Notes: generated by a model not told the origin, from the sequence alone. Positions 7,048-14,806 are shown, counted from the first letter of the stretch. The stretch is 14,806 nucleotides of DNA from an uncultured Mucilaginibacter sp. (GCF_946481715.1 NZ_CAMLOV010000140.1:1-14806); one strand, 5' to 3'. Made by a program: numbers and translations.

Positions 7048-7172
7048 AAAATCTCTCAGTATCTATGGTAGCGCTAAACGCCCTTAAATATATAACACCA
7101 ATTTGATTTAGCCGTAAGCTAAGCCAAATAATTACTCCTTTTAACGGAATTTACAGAAGAGGGTTATACCTA

Positions 7173-8780
7173 TTAGTCTTTTTTAACAATATTAGCGCTA
7201 TTGGTTGTATCAATTGGGTTTTGCAGCATGCAAAAGTTTGTATAGAAATTTTTATCGGCAGCGGTAAATTGGTAAGATGCGCCATAAAAATTGGATAACG
7301 ACAGTTTATTGTTTTTGTACTTGTCATAAATATTTTCCTTCAAATCATTCTTTAATATCGCTTGCGAGTTTTTGAAGTTTATAAAAAATGTAACGTTGCT
7401 TTTTTCGGCCATTAAGTTATCAAAGTGCAGGTATTGTTCGGTTTTGTTTAAAAATTTACGGTTAAGGTAACTATCGCTATAGCTATCAAGCTCTTTTATG
7501 CTGTTTGCCAGTACCAGGTAATTATCAATTATCCTAAAATATGGCCGCCTGAAAGAGTTAAAGGCATCGCCTAATAAAAAATAAGGTAATTTGTTATAGT
7601 TGAATTCCCCTGTATCATCATTTGCCATGGTGCTAATATTCACCATAAAAGGCCGCAATTTGGAGCCATCTTTCACGGCTATCAAAGCAAATTTTTCGCG
7701 GTAGCGGGTAGTTACAACTGCAAATTCGTTTCCGAGCAACTTGGCCACTTCGGCTCTTAAATTAATGCCTGTTTCGGTTTTTATGCGGCTGAATAAACTG
7801 TCTTTTTCGGATTTTAAACCCGCTTTTTCATGGAAGTTGGTTAAGCTGGCTATGAACTTTTCGGGGTCGGACGCGGCCATAGACATAGAATATGCTAAGG
7901 TAGACGGGAATATTTCTTTAAGTTGATTTTCTACAGGCAGTTGGTTGGTAAATAGGTTTAAATAGCTGGCGGGTTTATATGTTTGCGCCAGGGTGTACCC
8001 ATTAAACATTAAGGCATCGGCCTTATAATTAAGGTTAAGGGCGGCCGAGGCTGGCAACAGGCGGAAGCTTTTAAAAATATCATTGTTCTTGTTTTTAAAA
8101 AATTGATCGAACAAAGGCGACAACTGCGCATAGTTGATATATAAATTGGCAAGGGAGTTAGAGTTTTGTTGATCGGAAAGTGGTACAAAGGCTTGTTCTT
8201 CCTTATCAGTTTTGTAGGCTGCCGCCTTTCCGGCAAGTTCTTTCGAAAAACTCGCAGAGAATATATTTTCATCCGTATTGATGATGTAGAAGCGTTTTTT
8301 TAGCGAATTAAAGTAAATGGTATAGCCTTTTTTTTCGCCGATGGTTAATGCAGTTATCAGCATCCCCGTATTTTTTTGCTTGGCCAAAGCGTCAAAGTTG
8401 CCGGTATCAAAACCTTTGGCGGCGGCAGCGGTAAGCAATAGGCCGGGTTCGGTACTATTAGAAGGGTGCAGGGAAATAAAGATATTGCTGGCATCAAAAA
8501 ACTGCTGTAGTGCTGCGTTGGCAAATAGCGTTTTCCTTACGGTGTCTAATTCACCCATTTGCTGTTCGCCTATAAGGTTGCCAAGTAGGGTGTTGCCGGT
8601 AAAAATATCGTAAAAACCCTTATCGTTGCTAAATTCAAATACGGCCACTGCGCTATCCGGAATAGTGCGCATCACATTGCCTGCGTGCATCCCCGATGAG
8701 TTTAAGTTTTTAAAGTACTTAACGGTGATGTACCCGGTTGCGGCTATCAATATAATTGTAAATAGAATAAATCTTTTCAT
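7173..8780 (-). CDS. Hypothetical membrane-anchored extracytoplasmic protein
   Basis: I do not recognise this 535-residue protein with certainty. It has an N-terminal signal anchor (MKRFILFTIILIAATGYITV), then a large, lysine- and asparagine-rich soluble region expected in the periplasm. The opening of the soluble region (VMRTIPDSAVAVFEFSND) and the spacing of hydrophobic segments weakly recall DUF3352-type exported proteins. No catalytic motif, repeat or cysteine pattern stands out. The ATG at 8780 is chosen because the anchor begins immediately; an in-frame TTG at 8798 would add six polar residues (MRPQSK) and is less likely. It precedes the barrel-like gene on the same strand and is divergent from the DUF423 gene across 85 bases. 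Confidence 0.75.
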   Translation of the reverse strand: MKRFILFTIILIAATGYITVKYFKNLNSSGMHAGNVMRTIPDSAVAVFEFSNDKGFYDIFTGNTLLGNLIGEQQMGELDTVRKTLFANAALQQFFDASNIFISLHPSNSTEPGLLLTAAAAKGFDTGNFDALAKQKNTGMLITALTIGEKKGYTIYFNSLKKRFYIINTDENIFSASFSKELAGKAAAYKTDKEEQAFVPLSDQQNSNSLANLYINYAQLSPLFDQFFKNKNNDIFKSFRLLPASAALNLNYKADALMFNGYTLAQTYKPASYLNLFTNQLPVENQLKEIFPSTLAYSMSMAASDPEKFIASLTNFHEKAGLKSEKDSLFSRIKTETGINLRAEVAKLLGNEFAVVTTRYREKFALIAVKDGSKLRPFMVNISTMANDDTGEFNYNKLPYFLLGDAFNSFRRPYFRIIDNYLVLANSIKELDSYSDSYLNRKFLNKTEQYLHFDNLMAEKSNVTFFINFKNSQAILKNDLKENIYDKYKNNKLSLSNFYGASYQFTAADKNFYTNFCMLQNPIDTTNSANIVKKD

Positions 8781-8865
8781 TTTTGATTGCGGACGCAAGT
8801 TAGAATTTTACCGTACCACAATAAAGTAATACTTTCATTTGGTTAACTTAGCCTTTTATATCTGC

Positions 8866-9252
8866 ATGAACAAACAAATTATTATCACCGCGGCGCTGCT
8901 TGGCGCTGTTGCAGTTATTTGCGGCGCTTTTGGGGCACATGCATTAAAGGCAACCTTGGAACCCCGGCAACTTGAAGTATGGCAAACTGCGGTGCAATAT
9001 CAATTTTACCACGTATTTGGGCTGTTGTTTTTATCAACCTTTACCCGGTTTAAAAATGGGCTTATCGCCGCTACTTACTACCTGTTTACAATTGGTATTA
9101 TACTCTTCTCGGGCTCGCTTTATTTATTAGCCTGCCGCGACCTGCTGAAAATGCCCGGCTTAACTGCCATTGGCCCTGTAACCCCCATAGGTGGCTTGCT
9201 GTTTATAATTGGCTGGATAACGCTGGCGCTCGCCGCTTTCCGAAACAAATAA
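8866..9252 (+). CDS. DUF423 family small membrane protein
   Basis: This 128-residue protein has four hydrophobic segments (about 5-22, 45-60, 68-88, 103-123) and the full DUF423 pattern: CGAFGAHAL (19-27), WQTAVQYQFYHVFGLL (39-54), GIILFSGSLYLL (77-88) and GPVTPIGGLLFIIGW (103-117). The family is widespread in bacteria (YgdD/YwdK-like) and its molecular role is not known. The ATG at 8866 is preferred over an in-frame TTG at 8839, because family members start right before this first membrane helix. priA begins six bases after its stop, so the two genes are probably co-transcribed. Confidence 0.93.
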   Translation: MNKQIIITAALLGAVAVICGAFGAHALKATLEPRQLEVWQTAVQYQFYHVFGLLFLSTFTRFKNGLIAATYYLFTIGIILFSGSLYLLACRDLLKMPGLTAIGPVTPIGGLLFIIGWITLALAAFRNK

Positions 9253-9258
9253 CCTGCG

Positions 9259-11748
9259 ATGTTAGAATTTGCCGAGGTGCAGCAGCACAACCGTAAAACG
9301 CTTTTTGTGGAGGTGATATTGCCCCTGGCAATAAGCCGCAATTATACCTACCGCGTGCCATTTGAGATGAATGACGCTGCTGTGGTGGGCAAAAGGGTGG
9401 TGGTGCAGTTTGGTAAAAGCAAGCTTTATACGGCAATTATAGCAGCCATTGGCGAGAGTGCACCCGAAAAATATGAAGCGAAATACATCATCGAGGTATT
9501 AGATGATGCACCGGTAGTTACGCAAAGGCAATTGCAGTTTTGGCACTGGCTGGCCCAATATTATATGTGCAACGAGGGCGAGGTAATGAATGCTGCACTG
9601 CCATCGGCCTTAAAACTTGCAAGCGAAACTAGGGTGATGCTGAACAGGGAGTTTGAATATGATAAAACTCAACTGAATGATAAAGAATACCTGATAACCG
9701 AAGCGCTGGATATTCAGCCTGAATTAACAATAAGCGATATTGTAAAGCTGCTGGGCCAAAAAACGGTGATGCCCATATTGAAATCGCTCTTTGAGAAAAA
9801 CATCATAACCATATCTGAGGAAGTGAGCGAACGGTATAAACCGCGCCGCAAAACCTATATTACTTTAAACCCGGTTTACCAGAACCCCGACAACCGGAAG
9901 GAATTGTTTGAGATATTGGAAAAACGTGCGCCAAAACAGGCGGATGCTTTGTTAGCCTACCTTAAATTATCGCGCCAGCAAAAAGCGGTAGCAAAAAACG
10001 AACTGATAGAAGAAAGCGGTGCAGGTGATGCCAGTATAAAATCGCTGATAGAAAAGGAGGTTTTTTTTGCCGAACAAAAAACCATAAGCAGGCTTGGGTA
10101 TGAGGAAGATGAAGAAGCACTAAGCAATTTTACCCTGAGCGAGGCACAGCAGGTAGCCCTGGAAGATGTTCAACAGCATTTTAAAACAAAGGATGTGGTT
10201 TTGCTGCACGGGGTAACCGCCTCGGGCAAAACCCAAATATACATCCGCCTGATAGAAGATATGATTGCAACCGGCAGGCAAGTGCTTTACTTGCTGCCCG
10301 AAATTGCTTTGACCACCCATATTATAGAACGGCTGCGCATTTATTTCGGCAGTACTATAGGTGTATACCATTCGCGTTTTAATGATAACGAGCGTGTGGA
10401 GGTTTGGCAAAAAGTATTGCGGAATGAATATAAGGTGGTACTCGGCGCCAGGTCGTCGGTATTTCTGCCTTTTCAGGACCTCGGGCTTATTATTGTAGAC
10501 GAGGAACACGAAACCTCTTACAAGCAATACGACCCTGCACCACGTTACAATGCCCGCGATGCGGCTATTTATTTAGCCAATATGCACCAGGGGAAAGTAT
10601 TGCTTGGTTCGGCTACGCCTTCCTTTGAGACATATTATAACGCCCGTACCCATAAATATGGTTTAGCGGAGCTAAACGAACGCTATGGCGGTGTGCAATT
10701 GCCTTTGGTAGAAGTGGTGAGCATTGCTAAAGAACTGAAACAAAAAACGATGCAATCGCATTTCACCAGCGTATTGATGGCTGATATGGCATTAGCGTTG
10801 GAGAATAAAGAGCAGGTGATCTTGTTCCAAAACCGCCGTGGTTATGCCCCGGTACTGATGTGCAGGGTTTGTGCCTATACACCAAAATGCATCAACTGCG
10901 ATGTAAGCCTTACCTACCATAAGCATACTACTAAGCTGCATTGCCATTATTGCGGTTACAAAGAAGATACCCCGGCTGTTTGCCCGGCATGCGGTTCTAC
11001 CCACCTGGAATATAAAGGTTTTGGTACCGAGAAAGTGGAAGATGAGCTGTCTGTTTTAATACCGGATGCTCGTTTGGCAAGGATGGATTTGGATACCACC
11101 AGGTCGCGAAATTCACTGCAAACCATCCTGAACAATCTTGAGGAAAAGAAAATAGATATACTAATTGGCACCCAAATGGTTGCCAAGGGGCTTGATTTTG
11201 CCGATGTAACGGTAATAGGTATCATCAATGCGGATAGCCTTTTAAAATACCCCGACTACCGTGCCAATGAGCGGAGCTTCCAGATGCTGGCGCAGGTAAG
11301 CGGCAGGGCAGGGCGCAGGGGCAAGCAGGGCAAAGTAGTTATACAAACCTACGACCCAAGCCACCGGGTGATAAAACAGGTGATAGAGAACAACTATGCC
11401 GATTTGTATTTCACCGAAATGGAGGAGCGCAAAAGTTTTAAATACCCACCATTTTATCGCATCATTAGCATAGATGTAAAGCATAAGAACCCCGAAATAT
11501 TGTACAATCAGGCAGAGTATCTCGCCCGGGAACTCCGCAATCACTTTGGCGACCGGGTGATAGGCCCGGAAGCCCCACTGGTTAACCGCATCCGTAATTA
11601 CTACATCAAAACCATTATGCTAAAGTTTGAACGGGATGGTGTATCAGTGGTGAAAGCAAAGGCACTTATGCGGGATATAATTACGCAATTCCAAACAACG
11701 AAGTTGAGTAAGGGCAGCGTAATACAACCCGACGTTGACCCGTACTGA
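9259..11748 (+). CDS. priA: Primosomal protein N', replication restart DNA helicase
   Basis: PriA recognises stalled or collapsed replication forks, unwinds the lagging arm and reloads the replicative helicase. The 829-residue product starts with the 3'-end-binding domain (KTLFVEVILPLAISRNYTYRVP, about 14-35) and a winged-helix region. The superfamily 2 helicase core follows: Walker A GVTASGKT (318-325, Lys324), DEEH (414-417), GSATPS, GTQMVAKG (637-644) and QVSGRAGRRG (679-688). The zinc-binding insert holds eight cysteines (535, 538, 544, 547, 562, 565, 575, 578), enough for two zinc ions. It is longer than the 732-residue E. coli protein, as is usual in Bacteroidetes. All motifs look intact. 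Confidence 0.98.
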   Translation: MLEFAEVQQHNRKTLFVEVILPLAISRNYTYRVPFEMNDAAVVGKRVVVQFGKSKLYTAIIAAIGESAPEKYEAKYIIEVLDDAPVVTQRQLQFWHWLAQYYMCNEGEVMNAALPSALKLASETRVMLNREFEYDKTQLNDKEYLITEALDIQPELTISDIVKLLGQKTVMPILKSLFEKNIITISEEVSERYKPRRKTYITLNPVYQNPDNRKELFEILEKRAPKQADALLAYLKLSRQQKAVAKNELIEESGAGDASIKSLIEKEVFFAEQKTISRLGYEEDEEALSNFTLSEAQQVALEDVQQHFKTKDVVLLHGVTASGKTQIYIRLIEDMIATGRQVLYLLPEIALTTHIIERLRIYFGSTIGVYHSRFNDNERVEVWQKVLRNEYKVVLGARSSVFLPFQDLGLIIVDEEHETSYKQYDPAPRYNARDAAIYLANMHQGKVLLGSATPSFETYYNARTHKYGLAELNERYGGVQLPLVEVVSIAKELKQKTMQSHFTSVLMADMALALENKEQVILFQNRRGYAPVLMCRVCAYTPKCINCDVSLTYHKHTTKLHCHYCGYKEDTPAVCPACGSTHLEYKGFGTEKVEDELSVLIPDARLARMDLDTTRSRNSLQTILNNLEEKKIDILIGTQMVAKGLDFADVTVIGIINADSLLKYPDYRANERSFQMLAQVSGRAGRRGKQGKVVIQTYDPSHRVIKQVIENNYADLYFTEMEERKSFKYPPFYRIISIDVKHKNPEILYNQAEYLARELRNHFGDRVIGPEAPLVNRIRNYYIKTIMLKFERDGVSVVKAKALMRDIITQFQTTKLSKGSVIQPDVDPY

Positions 11749-11788
11749 TGAATTTATACTAAAATAATTAGTCTCAAAATCAACTTGA

Positions 11789-11796
11789 TAAATTTG
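11789..11796 (+). promoter_or_regulatory. Candidate -7 box for pcm
   Basis: TAAATTTG at 11789-11796 matches TAnnTTTG exactly, in the 112-base gap between priA and pcm. The -33 region about 18-20 bases upstream reads ATTAG (11767-11771) rather than a clean TTG. Transcription would begin near 11802, leaving a leader of about 60 bases. There is no terminator hairpin after priA, so some read-through from priA is possible. Confidence 0.45.
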
Positions 11797-11860
11797 CTAC
11801 TAGCTAAATCAGTCGTCTTAAGCGGTAAATCTGTAAATCCTGTATTATATTCGTGATGAA

Positions 11861-12517
11861 ATGGCATACAAGTTTATTGATAACTATCGAGAGCAAGGCG
11901 CAAGGAAAAGACTGGTAGAGGTTTTGAGAAAAAAAGGAATTGAGGATGAGCGCGTGTTAGCTGCCATTGGTAAAGTGCCCCGCCATTACTTTTTCGACGA
12001 GACTTTTTGGAACCAGGCTTATAAAGATATTGCCTTCCCGATAGGGGCCGGGCAAACCATTTCGCAACCTTACACTGTAGCTTATCAAACAGAATTACTC
12101 CACATAAAAAAAGGCGATAAGGTGCTGGAAATTGGCACCGGCTGCGGTTACCAAACCTGTGTGTTGATGGAGGTGGGAGCCAAAGTATTCACCATTGAGC
12201 GCCAGGAAAAACTTTACGAACGTACTATACAAGTACTGCCCTACATGGGTTATAAACCAAAGTTCTTTTTAGGCGATGGCTCGGTAGGTATAGCAAGTGA
12301 TGCCCCATACGACAAGATCATCGTAACCGCCGGTGCCCCAACAGTACCCGACCTGCTATTAAAGCAACTCAATATTGGTGGTGTCCTGGTTATCCCTGTA
12401 GGCGACGAGAAATCTCAAAAAATGGTTACAGTGCTAAAAACCAGCGAGAATGATTACGAACGGCATGTGCTGGATACATTCAGGTTTGTGCCATTGGTAG
12501 GGGATAGAGCGTGGTGA
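11861..12517 (+). CDS. pcm: Protein-L-isoaspartate O-methyltransferase
   Basis: Pcm uses S-adenosylmethionine to methylate isoaspartyl residues formed in ageing proteins, the first step in their repair. The 218-residue product has the family signature IGAGQTISQPYTVAYQTELL (61-80). The SAM-binding motif I is VLEIGTGCGYQT (88-99), followed by the acidic loop after strand 2 (FTIERQEKLYE, 110-120), GDGSVG (138-143), PYDKIIVTAGAP (149-160), GGVLVIPVG (173-181) and the C-terminal FRFVPLVG (207-214). The length is typical. The ATG at 11861 opens MAYKFIDNYREQG, which aligns with the usual N-terminus. It converges on smpB across a structured terminator region. Confidence 0.97.
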   Translation: MAYKFIDNYREQGARKRLVEVLRKKGIEDERVLAAIGKVPRHYFFDETFWNQAYKDIAFPIGAGQTISQPYTVAYQTELLHIKKGDKVLEIGTGCGYQTCVLMEVGAKVFTIERQEKLYERTIQVLPYMGYKPKFFLGDGSVGIASDAPYDKIIVTAGAPTVPDLLLKQLNIGGVLVIPVGDEKSQKMVTVLKTSENDYERHVLDTFRFVPLVGDRAW

Positions 12518-12522
12518 AGCGA

Positions 12523-12636
12523 AGCCCCCCAGCCCCCTGAAGGGGAGCAGAAGTTTAATAAGAAAGCCCTTTGATTTTTGTCAAGGGGCTTTCTTTATGC
12601 ATTTCAAAAACTCCCCCTTCAGGGGGCTGGGGGGCT
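12523..12636. repeat. GC-rich inverted repeat flanking the pcm/smpB terminator
   Basis: The left arm (12523-12547) starts AGCCCCCCAGCCCCCTGAAG and the right arm (12611-12636) is its reverse complement, differing only by one extra base in a run of five versus four G/C. The arms enclose the AT-rich terminator hairpin and fill the gap between pcm and smpB almost completely: six bases after one stop and two before the other. The CCCCCCAGCCCCCTGAAGGGG motif resembles dispersed palindromic repeats seen in many Bacteroidetes genomes; that similarity is from memory. Confidence 0.85.
12560..12595. terminator. Bidirectional intrinsic terminator between pcm and smpB
   Basis: A 15-base stem (12560-12574 pairing with 12581-12595, with one G-T pair) encloses a 6-base loop and has A-rich left and T-rich right ends. 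It lies between convergent stop codons and shares the AAGCCCTTT core with the terminator at 397-439. Confidence 0.85.
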
Positions 12637-12638
12637 CT

Positions 12639-13088
12639 TTACCTCTTCATCGCTCTATCCATTTCAATCTTAGTATCGCGCTCCTTCATGGTTTCGCGTT
12701 TGTCGAATGTCTTTTTACCCTGGGCAAGCCCTATTTCAACTTTGGCAAAGCCGCGTTCGCTGATGAATAGGGCAAGTGGGATAATTGTTAATCCTTTTTC
12801 CTCGCCGCGGGTAAGCAGTTTTTTTAGTTCTTTTTTATTGAGTAACAGCACACGGTCGCGCTTGGCCTCATGATTGTAAAACGAACCGAATGAATACTCG
12901 GAAATATGCAGATTACGGATATAAAGCTGGTTGCCAATAAAGGTGCAAAAAGCATCGTTCACGTTGGCTTTCCCTTCACGGATGGATTTTATTTCGGTAC
13001 CCAGCAGTTGTATGCCCGCTACATATTTATCCAGTATGTGGTACTCAAAGTATGCTTTTTTATTCTTGATGTAGATATCCTGCTTCAT
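12639..13088 (-). CDS. smpB: SsrA-binding protein SmpB
   Basis: SmpB binds tmRNA and takes it to stalled ribosomes, where the nascent chain is tagged for degradation. The 149-residue product has the oligonucleotide-binding-fold core: KNKKAYFEYHILDKYVAGIQLLGTEIKS (8-35), then REGKANVNDAF (37-47), YNHEAKRDRVLLLNKKE (71-87) and GLTIIPLALF (99-108). The basic C-terminal tail GLAQGKKTFDKRETMKERD (120-138) enters the ribosomal A site. The ATG at 13088 is chosen over an in-frame start at 13145, because the longer version would add 19 unrelated residues and overlap the upstream gene. It lies 19 bases downstream of the Nramp-Usp gene on the same strand. The ssrA gene is not in the window. Confidence 0.97.
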   Translation of the reverse strand: MKQDIYIKNKKAYFEYHILDKYVAGIQLLGTEIKSIREGKANVNDAFCTFIGNQLYIRNLHISEYSFGSFYNHEAKRDRVLLLNKKELKKLLTRGEEKGLTIIPLALFISERGFAKVEIGLAQGKKTFDKRETMKERDTKIEMDRAMKR

Positions 13089-13092
13089 TACG

Positions 13093-13108
13093 ATGCAAAT
13101 ATGCAAAT
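13093..13108. repeat. Tandem duplication of ATGCAAAT in the Nramp-smpB gap
   Basis: ATGCAAAT occurs twice back to back (13093-13100 and 13101-13108), filling most of the 19-base gap between the Nramp-Usp stop and the smpB ATG. Read on the coding strand it gives ATTTGCATATTTGCAT. It may be slippage or part of a promoter or binding site for smpB; no proper TAnnTTTG box is formed. Confidence 0.6.
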
Positions 13109-14806
13109 TATTTTGCGCCCGGCTTAACAACCAGCACCGGTACATTCACCTTGTGCCTTACGCTGTTTACGGTTGTTCCAAATATCAGGTCCTTAAGCGC
13201 CTTGTGCCCGTGCGAGCCCATTACAATAAAATCGATGCCCTCGTTGTTTACAATCTCGGCAATGGCGGTTGCAGGCCCGCCGTAGCCTATTTTTGCTTCG
13301 GCTTTATAGTTTAGCTTGGTTAAGGTATCCACATATTTATCCAAATTATTTACATCGCTCTGGGTTTCGTTATCCATTACCTGTTTGCCGTAGTAACGTG
13401 CACCGGCGGTTTCTACCACATGTATCAGGCTGTATTTAGCTTTTTTGCCCCCCTGCATTAGCGCATGGCGTATGCAATCCTGGTCGTTTTTAGAAAAATC
13501 AATAGTGACAGCGATGTGATTGTAATGTACCGCTTCCAAATTATCAAGCGAAGCCGCGATACCATGGGGTATGTAAACTTGCTGGTCGGTATGTTTCCAA
13601 AACAAGGGGCGCAGGAAAACATAAAGCAATAGCGCTGCAACGCCAACAGCTATCGGCGTTATTACAAAGTGCACCAAATTGGCCGATCCCTGGTTTGCCT
13701 CAGCCCAGCCACCTATTTCCTGTATAACCAGCCTTGCGTTTAAACCTACTATCAGCACGGCAAATACCCAGGCCAACACCTTTAAAGGCAGGCTGGTAGC
13801 AAATTTACCCATACGCTTTTTATCTGATGTAAAATGTATCAGCGGGATAATAGCAAAGCCCAATTGCAGGCTTAATACCACCTGGCTTAATATCAATAAT
13901 TTGCCCAAGCCTTCTTCGCCTGCGTATAATATGGTGAAAAATGCGGGTACTATAGCAAATATCCGTGTGAGTAACCGCCTTAACCAGGGCGCTATACGCA
14001 GGTTAAGGTGGCCTTCCATAATAATCTGCCCTGCAAGTGTACCCGTTACGGTGGAACTTTGCCCTGCAGCTATCAATGCAATAGCAAATAAGGCCGGTGC
14101 CAGTTTACCGAAGATATTGGTTAATAATTTATGCGCATCCTGTATTTCAGCTACCTCGTGGTAACCTCGTCCGAAGAAGGCACTGGCTGCCAGTATCAAT
14201 ATAGCAGCGTTTACAAAAAAGGCGAGGTTTAGCGCTATGGTAGTATCCCAAAAGTTGTAGCGTATGGCATTTTTGATGCCTTGCTCGGTCCGATCGATCT
14301 TCCGGGTTTGCACCAGTGAGGAGTGGAGGTAAAGGTTATGCGGCATTACCGTGGCACCTATAATACCAATGGCTAAATACAACGACCGCTCATTCAAAGC
14401 CGTAGGGATAAAGCCTTTGGCAACATCTATTACATGTGGCTGCACAATAAACATTTCTAATAAAAATGCCAGCCCTACAATAAATATCAGTGATATAATA
14501 AAGCCTTCCAGCTTACGCATGCCTTTATTCAGAAGGAACAGTAATAATAGCGTATCGAGCATAGTGATGGATACACCCCATATCAGCGGTAAGCCAAACA
14601 ATAGGTTTAAACCGATGGCCATACCTATTACCTCGGCCAAATCGCAGGCGATGATGGATATCTGCGCCAATATATACAGGCAAAAATTTACAAAGCGAGG
14701 GTAGGAATGCTTAGATGCTTGTGCCAGATCCAGCCCGCGCACAATGCCCAGCCTTACGCATAGGTTTTGCAGCAGCAGCGCTATCATATTTGATAAGAGC
14801 AGCACC
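13108..14806 (-). CDS. Nramp-family divalent metal (Mn/Fe) transporter with C-terminal universal stress protein domain, 5' truncated
   Basis: The frame runs off the right edge, so the true start is outside; the GTG at 14805 is an internal Val codon. The 565 visible residues begin after TM1, whose DPGN metal-site motif is therefore missing from view. Nramp marks are NLCVRLGIVRGLDLAQA (14-30), ACDLAEVIGMAIGLNLLF (53-70), the TM6 metal-site motif MPHNLYLHSS (154-163) and AGQSSTVTGTLAGQIIMEG (247-265). Nramp proteins import manganese or iron with protons. From about residue 427 the chain becomes a soluble cytoplasmic Usp domain (HIAVTIDFS, 430-438). It has the complete ATP-binding motif G-2x-G-9x-G-T (Gly530, Gly533, Gly543, Thr544) and ends in VNVPVLVVKPG. 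The fusion suggests nucleotide-dependent control of transport, an inference. It lies 19 bases upstream of smpB. Confidence 0.93.
   Translation of the reverse strand, partial: VLLLSNMIALLLQNLCVRLGIVRGLDLAQASKHSYPRFVNFCLYILAQISIIACDLAEVIGMAIGLNLLFGLPLIWGVSITMLDTLLLLFLLNKGMRKLEGFIISLIFIVGLAFLLEMFIVQPHVIDVAKGFIPTALNERSLYLAIGIIGATVMPHNLYLHSSLVQTRKIDRTEQGIKNAIRYNFWDTTIALNLAFFVNAAILILAASAFFGRGYHEVAEIQDAHKLLTNIFGKLAPALFAIALIAAGQSSTVTGTLAGQIIMEGHLNLRIAPWLRRLLTRIFAIVPAFFTILYAGEEGLGKLLILSQVVLSLQLGFAIIPLIHFTSDKKRMGKFATSLPLKVLAWVFAVLIVGLNARLVIQEIGGWAEANQGSANLVHFVITPIAVGVAALLLYVFLRPLFWKHTDQQVYIPHGIAASLDNLEAVHYNHIAVTIDFSKNDQDCIRHALMQGGKKAKYSLIHVVETAGARYYGKQVMDNETQSDVNNLDKYVDTLTKLNYKAEAKIGYGGPATAIAEIVNNEGIDFIVMGSHGHKALKDLIFGTTVNSVRHKVNVPVLVVKPGAK

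Noticed and set aside
8781..8798. Upstream TTG start for the hypothetical membrane-anchored protein
   Set aside because: It would add only six polar residues before a signal anchor that begins naturally at the ATG at 8780.
8857..8864. TATATCTG as a -7 box for the DUF423 gene
   Set aside because: It ends one base before the ATG, so transcription would start inside the gene, and the nearest TTG is only 15 bases upstream.
13089..13145. Longer SmpB with 19 extra N-terminal residues
   Set aside because: The extra residues do not fit the family, overlap the end of the upstream gene, and the ATG at 13088 begins the conserved SmpB N-terminus.
13679..14164. A 161-codon open frame on the plus strand
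   Set aside because: It lies fully inside the well-supported Nramp coding region on the other strand and has no family resemblance; it is a shadow frame.
1..14806. A previously undescribed defence, mobile or biosynthetic system
   Set aside because: Every long gene except the pair at 5608-8780 belongs to a known housekeeping or envelope family, and there are no transposases, integrases, toxins, nucleases or clusters of unknown genes to support such a system.

Overview
The window is an ordinary chromosomal stretch from a Bacteroidetes bacterium, most likely family Sphingobacteriaceae (Mucilaginibacter- or Pedobacter-like). The reasons are a PorP/SprF-type outer-membrane protein, a DUF5723-like barrel protein, promoters of the Bacteroidetes type (TTG, about 20 bases, TAnnTTTG), few Shine-Dalgarno sites, and moderate GC content. 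The genus is an inference from style, not from a database match. Sixteen protein genes are supported. Two are cut by the window edges: the first lacks its 5' end and the last (minus strand) lacks its N-terminus. No tRNA, rRNA, CRISPR array, transposase or phage gene was seen.

Layout. 1-1941: the tail of a PorP/SprF gene converges on rpoN (sigma-54), with a strong bidirectional terminator between them. 2093-2879: mscL and a YjbR-like gene run rightward from the rpoN divergent region. 2909-2954: an 8-base tandem repeat ends exactly at the stop codon of a leftward ChaN-family gene (2954-3826). 3887-4826: a very clean promoter drives rpmH-rnpA-yidD (ribosomal protein L34, RNase P protein, insertion-pathway factor YidD). 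tsaB (tRNA t6A synthesis) follows at 4934-5611. 5608-8780: two leftward exported proteins of unknown role, one probably an outer-membrane barrel and one membrane-anchored. 8866-11748: a small DUF423 membrane protein and priA (replication restart helicase), 6 bases apart. 11861-12517: pcm (isoaspartyl repair methyltransferase). 12639-14806: smpB (trans-translation) downstream of an Nramp-type metal transporter carrying a C-terminal universal stress protein domain. pcm and smpB converge on a terminator nested inside a 25/26-base GC-rich inverted repeat.

Most genes are housekeeping genes for translation, RNA processing, repair and stress. No previously undescribed multi-gene system is evident. 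The most unusual signals are non-coding: a near-perfect long hairpin inside the first 27 codons of rnpA, the GC-rich inverted repeat around the pcm/smpB terminator, and short word-like repeats in several intergenic gaps. The most unusual protein feature is the Nramp-Usp fusion.
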